Shown: positions 16,977-26,710, numbered from the stretch's first letter. The stretch: 64,000 nucleotides of DNA from Alteromonas sp. CI.11.F.A3 (GCF_032925565.1 NZ_CP136708.1:3286001-3350000); one strand, 5' to 3'. The notes: a model not told the origin generated them from the sequence alone. Made by a program: numbers and translations.

Positions 16977-18050
16977 CTATGCGTCTTCTAAAGGGATATT
17001 TTCCTCGGCTAACATAGCTTCAATTCTTCTACGAACTTGGACCGCTGGTTTATCTGCCCCCACTAAGAGTTCTCGTTGTTGAGTTACGGCGTAATCTAGT
17101 CTTTTTTCTACCGCATTGATGGCAATTTGATCCTGGCCTCTAATTTTTTGATCAGCGACAAGTTGGAATTGATCTAAATCTTTATCCCCTAATCTGAAAT
17201 TGCGTGTGGAAAAACCAAAGTAGTGAGTGGTCTTGTCTGTTTCTGGGGTTGCGCCGTGGAGAATCATCAGTGTACCCAACTCCTTTGGAACCTCACTTTT
17301 ACCAGGGACAGCTGTAACAATAGGTAAACTTGTTGACATAAATTCTGGACCAAAGAAGTCACTTTTTATCATGAAATCACAGAGCCCTTCGAATTCTGCT
17401 TCTGGACCAAATACCATCTTGAAATAATCGTTCCAAGGTGCTTTGCCATTTCGCGTTATGCGATAACTTCTTTCTCGCTCTTCTGTGTTAATAGGTATAT
17501 CGGCCATCGCATCTTTACCTGATATGTGGTGATGCACATAAGGAAGGTGGGTAAGATCCATTAAGTTATCGACTAATAATTGCGAGCGACCTTCTAGGTG
17601 AAAGTAATTTTCGGAATGAAATTCCCACCCAGGCTGGTCTAATCCAAAATCTTCATATGGAGGAATTAAATCAATATCACATTTATCTTCATCACCCATC
17701 CAAATCCAACAGATTGGACCTTTCTCGACAATTTTGTATACCGGCTGACAAATTCTACCTGTGACTTTGGGCTGTGAAGGAATTTGAATACAATCGCCAT
17801 TATCAGCAAATTTAAAGCCGTGATAGCCACATACAATGGCGTCACCTTCAAGTCGCCCTTGAACTAAAGGCAAATAGCGGTGTGGACATAAGCCATACAT
17901 AGCAACAGGGGTGCCATCTTCCTTACGATACATCACAACAGGTTTGTTCAACATGGTACGTTCCATTGGCTCCCGAGTTATCTCTGTTGAAAACGCCGCC
18001 ATATACCAACGATTAGTCACGATTGAACTTTTATATTTAAATGGATACAT
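16977..18050 (-). CDS. vanA: VanA-like Rieske non-haem iron oxygenase (probable vanillate O-demethylase), paralogue 1
   Basis: The 357-aa protein carries the Rieske [2Fe-2S] motif C55-P-H57 ... C74-G-Y-H77 and the mononuclear-iron motif DLTHLPYVH (His168 and His173, bridging Asp about 161-165). Size and the start MYPFKYKSSIV match the VanA group of type IA ring-hydroxylating oxygenases, which O-demethylate vanillate to protocatechuate and formaldehyde. A VanB-like reductase lies downstream and the protocatechuate 4,5-cleavage operon is about 33 kb away, so vanillate is the most natural substrate; syringate or another methoxy-aromatic is possible. It is divergent from a NodD-like LysR gene. 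A close paralogue is at 29881-30954. Confidence 0.82.
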   Translation of the reverse strand: MYPFKYKSSIVTNRWYMAAFSTEITREPMERTMLNKPVVMYRKEDGTPVAMYGLCPHRYLPLVQGRLEGDAIVCGYHGFKFADNGDCIQIPSQPKVTGRICQPVYKIVEKGPICWIWMGDEDKCDIDLIPPYEDFGLDQPGWEFHSENYFHLEGRSQLLVDNLMDLTHLPYVHHHISGKDAMADIPINTEERERSYRITRNGKAPWNDYFKMVFGPEAEFEGLCDFMIKSDFFGPEFMSTSLPIVTAVPGKSEVPKELGTLMILHGATPETDKTTHYFGFSTRNFRLGDKDLDQFQLVADQKIRGQDQIAINAVEKRLDYAVTQQRELLVGADKPAVQVRRRIEAMLAEENIPLEDA

Positions 18051-18476
18051 AATTTAATATTCCTCTATTCAATACTTTTAGTAAGCTTTGTTTACCCTGT
18101 TGTTTAGTAACGTCAAGACTTCGTACATCTTGTCTTCTATGACTTGTTCTGAAAACTATCAGTATAAAAAAAACTAAATACGCGTTCTAAGCGCAGCGCT
18201 TAAAACCTTACTATTTTTAATGCCTTTACGATTCTGATGTAATATATCAGCGCCTATTAAGACTCACCAATCCTTATCAACGCTAGTTGGTATCGGTAAA
18301 TTCGATGGTATTATAAGCAATAAAAAATAACGCCCCAAAAAACCAAAAAACATTTTGAATTCATAATCTTAATTTCATTTTTAATATTTGAATCCACTGG
18401 TTGATTGACGGCAAAGCTCCTTTAAAATAGATTGGTATCATCTTTTGGTAGCGATAAAAATGATGGTGATGTGTGA
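18051..18476. promoter_or_regulatory. Divergent vanA-like/LysR intergenic region
   Basis: This 426-bp AT-rich gap separates the Rieske oxygenase and the NodD-like regulator and must hold both promoters. TATCAGCG at 18245-18252 is the same octamer found inside an 18-bp sequence shared by two other control regions near the third NodD-like gene (34828-34845 and 36230-36247). I cannot place the promoters confidently and see no gene. Confidence 0.4.
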
Positions 18477-19376
18477 ATGCGCTTTAAAGGACTGGATTTA
18501 AATTTGTTAGTTGCGTTAGATGCACTTATTACTGAGCGCAACATTACCCGAGCAGGTGAGCGTATTAATATGAGCCAATCAGGAATGAGCTCAGCGGTAT
18601 CTCGGTTACGCCAATATTTTGATGACGATCTATTTGTTCTTGTAGGTAGAGAACTTGTACCCACTTCTTTAGCTGAGACACTGGAAAAGCCAGTACGCCG
18701 CATCCTTATAGAAATGGAAAACACCATCATCAATCGTCAAAAATTTGACCCTAAAAGTGCGGATCGTAGTTTTAATATTAGCGCATCTGAATTAACTACC
18801 ATGGTGTTAATGCCAAAGGTCATTAGTCGATTAGCTGAAGAAGCACCCAATATTCGCTTAGAGTTATCAACAATAGGTAACATTGAGCTGCTTGATAAAG
18901 GTGATATTGATTTAATGATAATCCCTCGTCAGTTTACCTTAGAAGGTCACCCCTACGACGAAATTTATCAGGAGGACTACAAGTGTATTTGCTGGCAAGA
19001 GAACATATCTATTGGTGACAAAATCACCTTTGAGGATTATCAATCGGCTGGTCATGTTGCAGTGAGCTATGGGAAAAATCACTCTCCAGCTTTTGATGGT
19101 TGGTTTATGAGTAATTATGGTATCAAACGCAAGGTCGAAATTACCACATCAAACTTGCTCGCACCGCCACTACTTGTCATAGGAACGCAGCGAATTGCCA
19201 CTGTTCATAGCCGGCTAGCACAGTTTGTGAGCCAATCACTTCCCATCAAAATTATGGACCCTCCAATTGAAATTCCGGCGTTAATGCAAACCATGCAATA
19301 TCATCGAAGTCGTGAAAATGATGCAGGGTTAAACTGGTTAAGACAATTGATTATTGATATAGCAAAAACAATTTAA
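18477..19376 (+). CDS. NodD-like LysR-family regulator 1
   Basis: The 299-aa protein starts MRFKGLDLNLLVALDAL and continues with the LysR helix-turn-helix (NITRAGERINMSQSGMSSAVSRLR, described by position 22-45) and FDDDLFVLVGRELVPT. This opening is strikingly like rhizobial NodD proteins, which sense flavonoids, and like other NodD-branch regulators of aromatic operons. The rest is a type 2 periplasmic-binding-like effector domain. It is divergent from the VanA-like oxygenase, the classical LysR arrangement, and probably activates it in response to a phenolic ligand. A strong terminator follows at 19411-19437. Confidence 0.88.
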   Translation: MRFKGLDLNLLVALDALITERNITRAGERINMSQSGMSSAVSRLRQYFDDDLFVLVGRELVPTSLAETLEKPVRRILIEMENTIINRQKFDPKSADRSFNISASELTTMVLMPKVISRLAEEAPNIRLELSTIGNIELLDKGDIDLMIIPRQFTLEGHPYDEIYQEDYKCICWQENISIGDKITFEDYQSAGHVAVSYGKNHSPAFDGWFMSNYGIKRKVEITTSNLLAPPLLVIGTQRIATVHSRLAQFVSQSLPIKIMDPPIEIPALMQTMQYHRSRENDAGLNWLRQLIIDIAKTI

Positions 19377-19410
19377 TGTTGTATCTCTTCGAACACATTT
19401 TTAGTACGTA

Positions 19411-19437
19411 AAAAAACCCCGATAATCGGGGTTTTTT
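19411..19437. terminator. Bidirectional Rho-independent terminator
   Basis: AAAAAACCCCGA-TAA-TCGGGGTTTTTT: a 12-bp perfect stem with A/T tracts on both sides, exactly between the convergent LysR gene (ends 19376) and TonB receptor gene (ends 19513). It can terminate transcripts from either strand. Confidence 0.9.
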
Positions 19438-19512
19438 ACAAACAGGCTTATAGTCCAATTTTAATGCTAAGAATTCGCGGCTAACATTTATTGCGACTCT
19501 CTTGCGCCGGTC

Positions 19513-22002
19513 CTAATAGAAGTTTGCTCTTAAACGAAGCCCAAAGGTACGAGGTGGATTATGAATAGCGTACGTTAGCCCTCGGTTGTTGACATTTGAG
19601 TTAGCCACAAATAACTCATCGGTCACATTGCGAACAAACACAGATATAGCCCAGTTAATATCGCCTGAGGTAGACATAAGCGTGGCATCTAGGTCTAGCG
19701 TTGTATAAGACTTTGCTTCTGTCGCATCGACAAATAAGAAATTAGTTTCTTGCTCAGAACGATGAGAAACCTGTGCAGTCAAAGACAAATAATGTTCGTC
19801 AAACTCAATATTATGGTTTATTGCCATGCCAGCACCGAAATCAGGAGAATATAATAAGCTTTCTCCAGAACAATCATAGCTTTCGATTGCACCTGTTACA
19901 CCTGTTGATGCACATCCAAACCGACCTTGTCCAGGGTCCGATACCAGCGTCAGCGAGTCGTAGGTCGAATCTAGGAATTGAGCATTGCCGCTTATCGTGG
20001 TGTCAACGCCGACTCTCCAAATCATATCTACATCTAAACCTTGAATGGTTGAGTCACCATTAGCAATCGGAAACGACGATGCGCTATCTAATGTAGTGAA
20101 ATAAGTAACTTGCTGCCCATCATACTTCCAGTGAAATGCTTCTAAGTTAAGTTGAAGGGTGTTGTCTAAAAACCGATTTTTCGAACCTATTGTAAATGCA
20201 TCAATATACTCTGGATCATAGGTAGGCGATACAGCAGATAAATCGACGCCACCTGCGCGATAACCCGTTTCGAAAGTTGCGTACAATAAATTGTCTTCGG
20301 CCACGTCATACTCTAGGCCAATTCGGTATGTTGTTTCGCTGTAGTCTAAGTCTGCCTCTATGAATCCCTCCCCCACATTTACCATTGTGCCTATTTGAGG
20401 AGTGATACCTCCTGGGATTGTTAAGTTATATGATGGAGGAGGCCCCATGCCGGGTATTGTCGCAACTGAGTCTGGTGCAATTAATCCTTCATTCACAAAG
20501 TACGCTATGAACTCATCCCGATCAGAAATGATAGGGTGAGCTGGCATAGCACCAGAGGCACACCCGTTACCAAAGCTTGCTGGCGGTGTTAGGAAGTTGC
20601 CGCTAGACGGCGCACCACCACAGAAGGTAACAAACGTATCGCTAATACCCTCAACGTACTTTTTATCTTCCGTGTATCGCAAACCTAGATTTATACGAAA
20701 CGTTTCCGATATGTCATATGTTCCCTGACCAAATATAGCCCATGAGTCGCCACCATTTTCATAGTTTTGGATTGGCGAAGCATAGTTCTGCGCGAACACA
20801 CCACTGGTTTGAATTTCTTCGTCAAAATAGAATGCGCCTAAAATACCATTAAAGGGACCTTCGAAATCAGTTGTAAAGCGGGTCTCTATACTCGTTTGCT
20901 CGTTTTCTTCACTCGTTTTAGCGGGTGCAAAGCCAGGACCAATAAATGTGTACTCTTGGTCTGATTTTCTGTACGCGGGGATCACACTTAATGTACCTAA
21001 TTCAGTCGTGTAATTTAATTCAACCATTAAGCCTGAAAATGAAAGATCCTGACCTAAGTCGTCAATATTTAAAGGTTTGTATGGTGCAAACGATGGTGTG
21101 TGCAGCACACCCGTTCGAATGTCGTTAGCTTCATCTGAGGTAGGGCCAGAATAAAGAGCAATTCCTGAAGGAGTAAAATCAGTTAGACTGCCAGAGTCAT
21201 TACTAAACGTACCTATCAGGTCACCGCCTTGGCCTATCCCTGAATTTTCAGAATAATCTGCGGCAAAACGAATGTTAAAATCATCAGTAGGTTCATAGTA
21301 AACTTGAGCTCGAACAGCAAACGTATCGGCATCGTTAGTGCCATCGTCAGAGTAACCATCGCGTTGTAACGAGTTAATTGATAATCTGAGCGCTGCATCA
21401 TCGCCAATCGGTGCATTGTAAGCGCCTTGGAAACCTAATCTTGAATAATTGCCTACTTCAACTTGAGCGTAACCTGAGGTTTCACGTAACTGAGGCTTTA
21501 CAGGGATGTAATTAACAACACCGCCCGTTGCGTTACGTCCATATAGGGTACCTTGAGGCCCTTTTAGAATCTCAACCCGTTCCAAATCGAAAAGCGCTTG
21601 TCCCGCAGCACCACTAGAACGCCCTAGATAGACCCCATCGACGTTCTGCGCAACGGCGGCATCTGTTAAAGGGTTGACTGTCAACGCCCCTACCCCACGT
21701 ACAAAAATACTTGTCAGTGGGCCACCACCAGGACTTATCCCTAATGAAGGAGAAAGCCTGCCTAGGTCTTGTCCAGAATCAAGACCTTGACGAGTCAGTG
21801 AATCCTGATTAACCGCTAACATTGGTACAGCCGCGTCCTGTAACGACTCAGATTTGCGTTGAGCCGTGACCATAATTGTTTCAATGGCAGCGCTTTTGTC
21901 AGCCTCTACTTCTTGGTTTGCAGTCTCTTGAGCTGCAGCTTGAAGTGATAGTGCTGAAAATGCCAGAAGCGGAAAATATAACGATAGTTTTTTTAGTTTC
22001 AT
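19513..22002 (-). CDS. TonB-dependent outer-membrane receptor
   Basis: This 829-aa receptor has a signal peptide (residues 1-24, LQAAA), a TonB-box-like ETIMVTAQRK segment (about 41-50), a plug with ILKGPQGTLYGRNATGG and a long barrel ending LRANFY. It lies alone on the minus strand between the VanA-like/LysR unit and the six-gene meta-cleavage operon, separated from the latter by about 1 kb of decayed sequence. Uptake of a phenolic or oligomeric plant compound is the contextual guess; no siderophore biosynthesis or Fur site is visible beside it. Class assignment is firm. Confidence 0.9.
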   Translation of the reverse strand: MKLKKLSLYFPLLAFSALSLQAAAQETANQEVEADKSAAIETIMVTAQRKSESLQDAAVPMLAVNQDSLTRQGLDSGQDLGRLSPSLGISPGGGPLTSIFVRGVGALTVNPLTDAAVAQNVDGVYLGRSSGAAGQALFDLERVEILKGPQGTLYGRNATGGVVNYIPVKPQLRETSGYAQVEVGNYSRLGFQGAYNAPIGDDAALRLSINSLQRDGYSDDGTNDADTFAVRAQVYYEPTDDFNIRFAADYSENSGIGQGGDLIGTFSNDSGSLTDFTPSGIALYSGPTSDEANDIRTGVLHTPSFAPYKPLNIDDLGQDLSFSGLMVELNYTTELGTLSVIPAYRKSDQEYTFIGPGFAPAKTSEENEQTSIETRFTTDFEGPFNGILGAFYFDEEIQTSGVFAQNYASPIQNYENGGDSWAIFGQGTYDISETFRINLGLRYTEDKKYVEGISDTFVTFCGGAPSSGNFLTPPASFGNGCASGAMPAHPIISDRDEFIAYFVNEGLIAPDSVATIPGMGPPPSYNLTIPGGITPQIGTMVNVGEGFIEADLDYSETTYRIGLEYDVAEDNLLYATFETGYRAGGVDLSAVSPTYDPEYIDAFTIGSKNRFLDNTLQLNLEAFHWKYDGQQVTYFTTLDSASSFPIANGDSTIQGLDVDMIWRVGVDTTISGNAQFLDSTYDSLTLVSDPGQGRFGCASTGVTGAIESYDCSGESLLYSPDFGAGMAINHNIEFDEHYLSLTAQVSHRSEQETNFLFVDATEAKSYTTLDLDATLMSTSGDINWAISVFVRNVTDELFVANSNVNNRGLTYAIHNPPRTFGLRLRANFY

Positions 22003-22209
22003 GTGACGTCCCCAATAATTATTGCTGTGCCAAACTCGTATATGTAGTGTTCGATGCTATAAAACAGTCTGATGTTAAAATTTAATAGCAAACGTGGTGT
22101 TTATTTAACGTTTTTGTTTCATACGATTAACATAGGGCAAATGTAGGAATTGATAAAATCGAATATTTTGATATTAACTATCTATGTAGGCGATACCACT
22201 ATCCCTTAG

Positions 22210-22314
22210 TCGAAGTGGCATTTTGCTCAATCAGGCAATGTGTATGGCTGTCGTAAGCTCTACTATGACTTAGAAGATATTGGAGAAAAGTTCGGCATCA
22301 ATGGTGTTCGCTAA
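22210..22314 (+). mobile_element. Remnant of an IS3-family transposase (OrfB)
   Basis: A stop-bounded plus-strand stretch reads WHFAQSGNVYGCRKLYYDL then EDIGEKFGINGVR, matching the HTH_21 region of IS3-family OrfB proteins (typically GxxYGYRKIxxDLxxxGxxxxxNRVxRLM). Everything downstream is out of frame or unrecognisable and no terminal inverted repeats were found, so only a decayed scrap remains. The surrounding gap (22086-23018) holds no intact gene I can support. Confidence 0.6.
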
Positions 22315-23018
22315 CTGAAGAAGTAAAAAGAGGCAATAGCCCAAGTCGTCTCTCGAAAGCGCATTATCTTAGGCATGGACAAGCAAGTGATGGCAGTTGT
22401 GAAATACAGTGATTATTAGGTAAGAAAAGCACTTAAGTCTGGAGTGCTACCGCTTCCTATAATAGTTGATTATCGTGTTATCCGATTTGAGGTAATTAAT
22501 CAAGATTATCTGACAGATGGATTCGTTTTGCAGTGCTTACAAAGGCGTATTTTAAGTCGGTAATAATAGCGTTCCTAGATACATTAAATCGGCTTAATCC
22601 ATTTCTCACATACAAGTTAGTTATAGTGTTTGAATTAGCTATTTAGTGGCATTGATACCTATTAAATATAAATAATTGAATAACAACACCCGAACACTAC
22701 AGCTTCAAATGCTGACTAAACTGCACGAATAAAATAGGGCATCATTCTACGCAGCAAACGACTGCAAGCATCGATATATGTTATTTTTGAAAAGGTGAAC
22801 AAGATAGGCTCTCTTCATTTGTGCGACCTACTCAACCAAGAGAAATCCTTCATGACAAAATACCTAGGTTGGCTTTAGAGAAAAATTGCTCTTGAGTGGA
22901 ACATCAAAGTCAGATTTAGAGGTCGTCATTAGGTATTACCTTAGCTCAATTAAAACCTAAAACAAATTAACGCCTTTGCACCACTGTAGAAAATAACACT
23001 ATACGTGACATAAAATGA

Positions 23019-23045
23019 GCCAAAAAGGCACTTGTCCTTTTTGGC
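23019..23045 (-). terminator. Hairpin at the end of the six-gene meta-cleavage operon
   Basis: GCCAAAAAGG and CCTTTTTGGC form a 10-bp perfect stem around a 7-nt loop, just beyond the stop codon of the FAD monooxygenase gene. On the minus strand the tail is TCATTTTATG, a weak T-tract, but position supports a terminator. Confidence 0.6.
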
Positions 23046-23060
23046 ATTAATATAGCCGCC

Positions 23061-24191
23061 TTAAATTGGCTGAGCCAAGGCCATCATTGATTCGCGCATA
23101 ATTTGTGTATGCTCTTGCTTATCGCCGCCCTCTATTTCAATTTGTGCTAATCGAGCCGAATTTTCCACCACCATACGACAACGTTCCCAACGACGATCTT
23201 GAAATGTGGCGAGTGCTTTTTCCAGGCTCACATTTTTGGATAATTCTTCTGCTAAGACAATGGCACTTTCAATACCAATGCAAGCACCAGATGCTAGGTG
23301 AGGCGTGGTTGCATGTACCGTATCACCAATAAGTACGATACGATTCTTATACCAAGGAGCAGGCACAAGTAATTTCCCTATAGCACGAAAATCAATCAGT
23401 GAATCTTCGTTCATCATATCTTTAAATTGCTGAATGATTGGGGCGGGAAAAGTCGCCATTAAGGCTTTAAGCTTCTCTAAGAAATCAGCGGGCTCAACGT
23501 GTTGACGTTCTTTTTTGTCTTCAGTCAAAAATAGATACATTTCGTCCTTGGACATAGGGTTTACCCCTACTTTCAAATGAGGTCCGACCCACATCATAGT
23601 GTTTTTTACTTCTGGAAGACGAGGTAGTACCGCACGCCAAATTCCTTGCCCTACATATTTAGGCTCTTCAGCTTCGGGGAATTGAGTCTTACGTACTTGG
23701 GAAAACATGCCATCTGCGCCAATCACTAAGTCATAGCTTTGTGATGTACCATCGGCAAAGGTAACGTCTACACCATTCTCTGTCTGAGTCATTTCAGTGA
23801 AGGTGCAACCGAGCTTAACATTGGAGCCTGACTGTCGGGTTTTTTCTGCTAGTATTTTTGCCAGAGCTGGACGCATAATGGCCCCCGAATTAGGAATATC
23901 TGGATCACCAATCACTGGCGTAGGAATATGAGCCAAATGCACGCCATGGGGAGCGTGTATATCCAGACCATTATGGGCACTGCCCACTTTTAAAAAGTCC
24001 TCTAATATACCTAGCGTTTTAAAAGCCCGTAATGTGGCACCACCTATGCTGATACCCGCACCATCTGTTCGCCAATTAGGATCAATTTCAACTAAATCGA
24101 CCTCGATATCATTTTTACGTAGCTCAATGGCAGCAGACATACCTGAAAAACCACCACCAACAATCAAAACTTTATTCACACATGGGCTCAT
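23061..24191 (-). CDS. FAD-dependent aromatic monooxygenase (PHBH/salicylate hydroxylase-like)
   Basis: The 376-aa protein has the three signatures of group A flavoprotein hydroxylases: GGGFSG dinucleotide-binding motif (Gly12, 14, 17), the DG motif GADGMFSQVRK, and the second FAD motif LIGDTVHATTPH. These enzymes use NAD(P)H and O2 to hydroxylate phenolic rings. Its ATG overlaps the stop of the Rieske ferredoxin gene (ATGA), so the two are translationally coupled; it is last in a six-gene operon with an extradiol dioxygenase. A role in ortho-hydroxylating a phenol to the catechol that the dioxygenase opens is likely. Length (376 aa) is that of the salicylate/6-hydroxynicotinate monooxygenase size class. 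Substrate unknown. Confidence 0.87.
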   Translation of the reverse strand: MSPCVNKVLIVGGGFSGMSAAIELRKNDIEVDLVEIDPNWRTDGAGISIGGATLRAFKTLGILEDFLKVGSAHNGLDIHAPHGVHLAHIPTPVIGDPDIPNSGAIMRPALAKILAEKTRQSGSNVKLGCTFTEMTQTENGVDVTFADGTSQSYDLVIGADGMFSQVRKTQFPEAEEPKYVGQGIWRAVLPRLPEVKNTMMWVGPHLKVGVNPMSKDEMYLFLTEDKKERQHVEPADFLEKLKALMATFPAPIIQQFKDMMNEDSLIDFRAIGKLLVPAPWYKNRIVLIGDTVHATTPHLASGACIGIESAIVLAEELSKNVSLEKALATFQDRRWERCRMVVENSARLAQIEIEGGDKQEHTQIMRESMMALAQPI

Positions 24192-24550
24192 GATTTGAAC
24201 TCCTCTATTATTCTCAGGTCAACCCACATGTCATTGCAGGCGTTAACCTCGACCTCTATCTTTGCTAACGATTGGCCCTCACAAGCCCCCTGAATACACA
24301 GACCATTTTCTATATCAAACAGAGCTCCATGGGCGGCACAAACAATGTATTTGCAAGCGGCATCTAAATACTGATGCCGCTTCCAAGGCAAAGACGTACT
24401 GCCGTAGTGCGGACAGACATCTGAATAGGCATATACCATCCCCCCCTTTCGCACCACAAACAAGCTATCTTGACCTGTGCAACCAGGGTCAAATCCTCTG
24501 GCCTGTCCATCGGCAATATCAACAATATTACCTAAGCGTACTCTACTCAT
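24188..24550 (-). CDS. Rieske-type [2Fe-2S] ferredoxin
   Basis: The 120-aa protein is a single Rieske domain with CPHYGSTSLP and the second pair CAAHGALFD (C-x-H ... C-x-x-H). Such proteins shuttle electrons to Rieske oxygenases. This operon contains no Rieske oxygenase alpha subunit and no ferredoxin reductase, only a flavin hydroxylase and a VOC extradiol dioxygenase, so its partner is unclear: it may serve the distant VanA-like oxygenases or keep the dioxygenase iron reduced. The spacing before the second ligand pair is longer than in BphF-type ferredoxins. It begins 5 nt after the dioxygenase stop and overlaps the next gene by 4 nt. Confidence 0.82.
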   Translation of the reverse strand: MSRVRLGNIVDIADGQARGFDPGCTGQDSLFVVRKGGMVYAYSDVCPHYGSTSLPWKRHQYLDAACKYIVCAAHGALFDIENGLCIQGACEGQSLAKIEVEVNACNDMWVDLRIIEEFKS

Positions 24551-24555
24551 TTGAC

Positions 24556-25488
24556 TTAGGACGCTTTAGACGGAGGTGGACCGCCTGGCGCCCACTTCTC
24601 TTCATAGTGCAATAAAAATACTTGAGAGTTATCTGCACCAGGCATGGCTTCACGTGCAACCCATTGATCGTCATGTAAGTCCATGTCTGCGTCATACTCA
24701 ACATTGCAACCAAAGGGGCTTTTAAAATACCAAAACCAATTAGAGCCAAAGATGTGACGACCTGGTCCCCAGAAACTCTGGTAACCTTTTTCAACCAAGG
24801 CATTGCCTGCCTGTGCGACTTCTGTTGGGCCACTCATATGAAAAGTAAAATGCTCGACACCTTGCATGTGCGGCGGAGTATTTAAAAAGAATAAGGTATG
24901 ATGGTCATTTGTGCCGGCAGGGCGCATAAATGGCCCCATATGTTTAAATCGGTCGGTAGTCACAAAGCCAAGGCGTTCAGCGAAAAAGGCTTCAGCTTTA
25001 ACAGCATCAGGCACAAAATAAACCACATGAGACAAGCTTCGAGGTTTAGCCACAAACTCTTTGCTGACACCTGTTTCATTCACTCCTCGTTGAGGCGGTG
25101 CACCCGGTGCATTAATGGTTTCAGCTGGCAAGTCGAGGGCTTGACGAATAGTCACTTGAAACCCTAATACGAATCCCATGTCATCCATCGTTTCGATGCT
25201 GCCATCATCCAAGGTTTTGACTTCTCTATCTTTTGACAACTCGGCCTTTATTGCATCCACTGTTGCATTATCAGCAACACCATAAAGGGTCTTACGCAGC
25301 ATAGAGCCGGTGCTAAGAGCTTCGGGAAGTGAGGCGTTATCTTTGCTGTGAATTTCAATGCCTGTGCCATCAAGGGCGACAAAGTTGACATCATCTAGCT
25401 GTGTTAGTCCATAATCGAGGGCGAACTGCTTACACGCGGTGACATCGTCGACAGCAAAAATAAGTTTGTCTGGTCCGATAATATTCAT
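24556..25488 (-). CDS. VOC-family extradiol ring-cleavage dioxygenase, module A
   Basis: The 310-aa protein has two vicinal-oxygen-chelate repeats. In the C-terminal one the 2-His-1-Glu iron site is visible: His154 (SLSHVVYF), His213 (EHFTFH) and Glu264 (NVEYD), with the conserved Tyr of the WYFKSPFGCNVEY stretch as in BphC/catechol 2,3-dioxygenases. The N-domain lacks these ligands, as expected. Type I extradiol dioxygenases open catechols next to the hydroxyls to give a semialdehyde or ketone. It lies 10 nt after a C-C hydrolase gene, the usual next enzyme for such products. Catalytic role is well supported; the catechol substrate is unknown. Confidence 0.83.
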   Translation of the reverse strand: MNIIGPDKLIFAVDDVTACKQFALDYGLTQLDDVNFVALDGTGIEIHSKDNASLPEALSTGSMLRKTLYGVADNATVDAIKAELSKDREVKTLDDGSIETMDDMGFVLGFQVTIRQALDLPAETINAPGAPPQRGVNETGVSKEFVAKPRSLSHVVYFVPDAVKAEAFFAERLGFVTTDRFKHMGPFMRPAGTNDHHTLFFLNTPPHMQGVEHFTFHMSGPTEVAQAGNALVEKGYQSFWGPGRHIFGSNWFWYFKSPFGCNVEYDADMDLHDDQWVAREAMPGADNSQVFLLHYEEKWAPGGPPPSKAS

Positions 25489-25498
25489 AATAGGACTC

Positions 25499-26659
25499 CT
25501 ACTTTTCTTTTAATTCGTTAAAGGTTTCAGCCACCCAATCAGCGATGTAAGAACCCGCATTCGAACTGTTATCAAAACTTGAATGCTGCACGCCACCTTC
25601 ACGTTCGGTAAATATTTTAAGTTCGCGTTTAGGGCTATTAACTAATTGCTCGTAGGTGCGCTCGGCCCATTTAAGGGGGATTTGCGAATCCTTCAAGCCA
25701 TGAGTAACTAAAAAAGGCACTTTAATTTTTTCAATCTGACCATCAAGATGCACGTTTTCAGCAATATTCATGAAGTCATCCATATCTTTGGCGCCCCACA
25801 CCCATTGGACATGTGCCCAATAATGGGGAACGGGGAAGTCACCTTCTTTCTCTAGGCGACGCTTTTGCACATCACGCCAGTCATGGTTAGCGCCCCAAAT
25901 ACAACCTAGGGCAAGTCTAGGTTCGTTGGCAACCGCACGAGGACAGTAATAACCGCCCAAAGACACCCCTTCCATACCAATTCGGTTGCTATCCACGTCT
26001 TCTTGTTGTTCTAGCCAATCGACCACTGGGCTGGCCCAATGTTCAGTATCATAACGAGCATGAAAACCTTGTAATTTTAACGCTTCACCTGTGCCGGGCT
26101 GATCCAAAATTAATGATGACACGCCGCGCTCAGCTAACCATGCGGGTAACCCCACGCGATATTTCATTTCTTTAGATGAATCAAGACCGTTAACTTGAAT
26201 AAGGAGGGGCGCCGGGCATTCTACTCCCTCAGCTTTCACATAGAGTGCTGACAGGTGTTTTCCTTCATAAGGGATTTCAACACGCACACAATTTTCTTTA
26301 CCAAGCTCAATAGACTTTTGGAAAAGCTCAAGTGAATGTTTATAAAGTTCTGTTCTGCCAGGGGCTCCATGAGCTTGAATACGCTCACAGGTAATAAGGT
26401 AGGTTGCTGCACGATTATATTTATAGCCTGCTGATAAGGTGCGCCCTTTAGCCAAATCTTCTTCTGCTAAGCCGCAAAGTTTATCAGCCATCTTGGCCCA
26501 GGTGTCTCTAAAGGCTTGCACTCCTTCTTTATCTGGTGATTTTGCAGCGTCTTGTAACGGACCACACATTTCTTCGATCTCACCGATGCGTGCGCCCATT
26601 TCTATGGCTAAATTGACTGATAAATTCCATACGTAGTTTGTTGGAAAGTACTTAAACAT
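25499..26659 (-). CDS. Alpha/beta hydrolase of the FrsA/2,6-dihydroxypseudooxynicotine hydrolase type
   Basis: The 386-aa protein has an N-terminal helical cap (about 1-120) before the alpha/beta core, the layout of 2,6-dihydroxypseudooxynicotine hydrolase, which breaks a C-C bond next to a ketone. The nucleophile elbow GVSLGGYY gives Ser233; the acid is the Asp in HGLKDSQIP and the base the His in VQHSSFDN. Placement directly before a VOC extradiol dioxygenase strongly suggests hydrolysis of the ring-fission product into a carboxylic acid and a dienoate. Ester hydrolysis remains an alternative. It is 51 nt after the cyclase-family gene in the same operon. Confidence 0.82.
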   Translation of the reverse strand: MFKYFPTNYVWNLSVNLAIEMGARIGEIEEMCGPLQDAAKSPDKEGVQAFRDTWAKMADKLCGLAEEDLAKGRTLSAGYKYNRAATYLITCERIQAHGAPGRTELYKHSLELFQKSIELGKENCVRVEIPYEGKHLSALYVKAEGVECPAPLLIQVNGLDSSKEMKYRVGLPAWLAERGVSSLILDQPGTGEALKLQGFHARYDTEHWASPVVDWLEQQEDVDSNRIGMEGVSLGGYYCPRAVANEPRLALGCIWGANHDWRDVQKRRLEKEGDFPVPHYWAHVQWVWGAKDMDDFMNIAENVHLDGQIEKIKVPFLVTHGLKDSQIPLKWAERTYEQLVNSPKRELKIFTEREGGVQHSSFDNSSNAGSYIADWVAETFNELKEK

Positions 26660-26710
26660 AATTTTTCCTCAATTTTGGAGATTCAAAATGAATGCTCAAA
26701 ATTTCAAATG

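Noticed and set aside
19513..22002. Siderophore receptor
   Set aside because: No Fur box or siderophore genes are adjacent and the setting is aromatic catabolism; the generic TonB-receptor label is safer.
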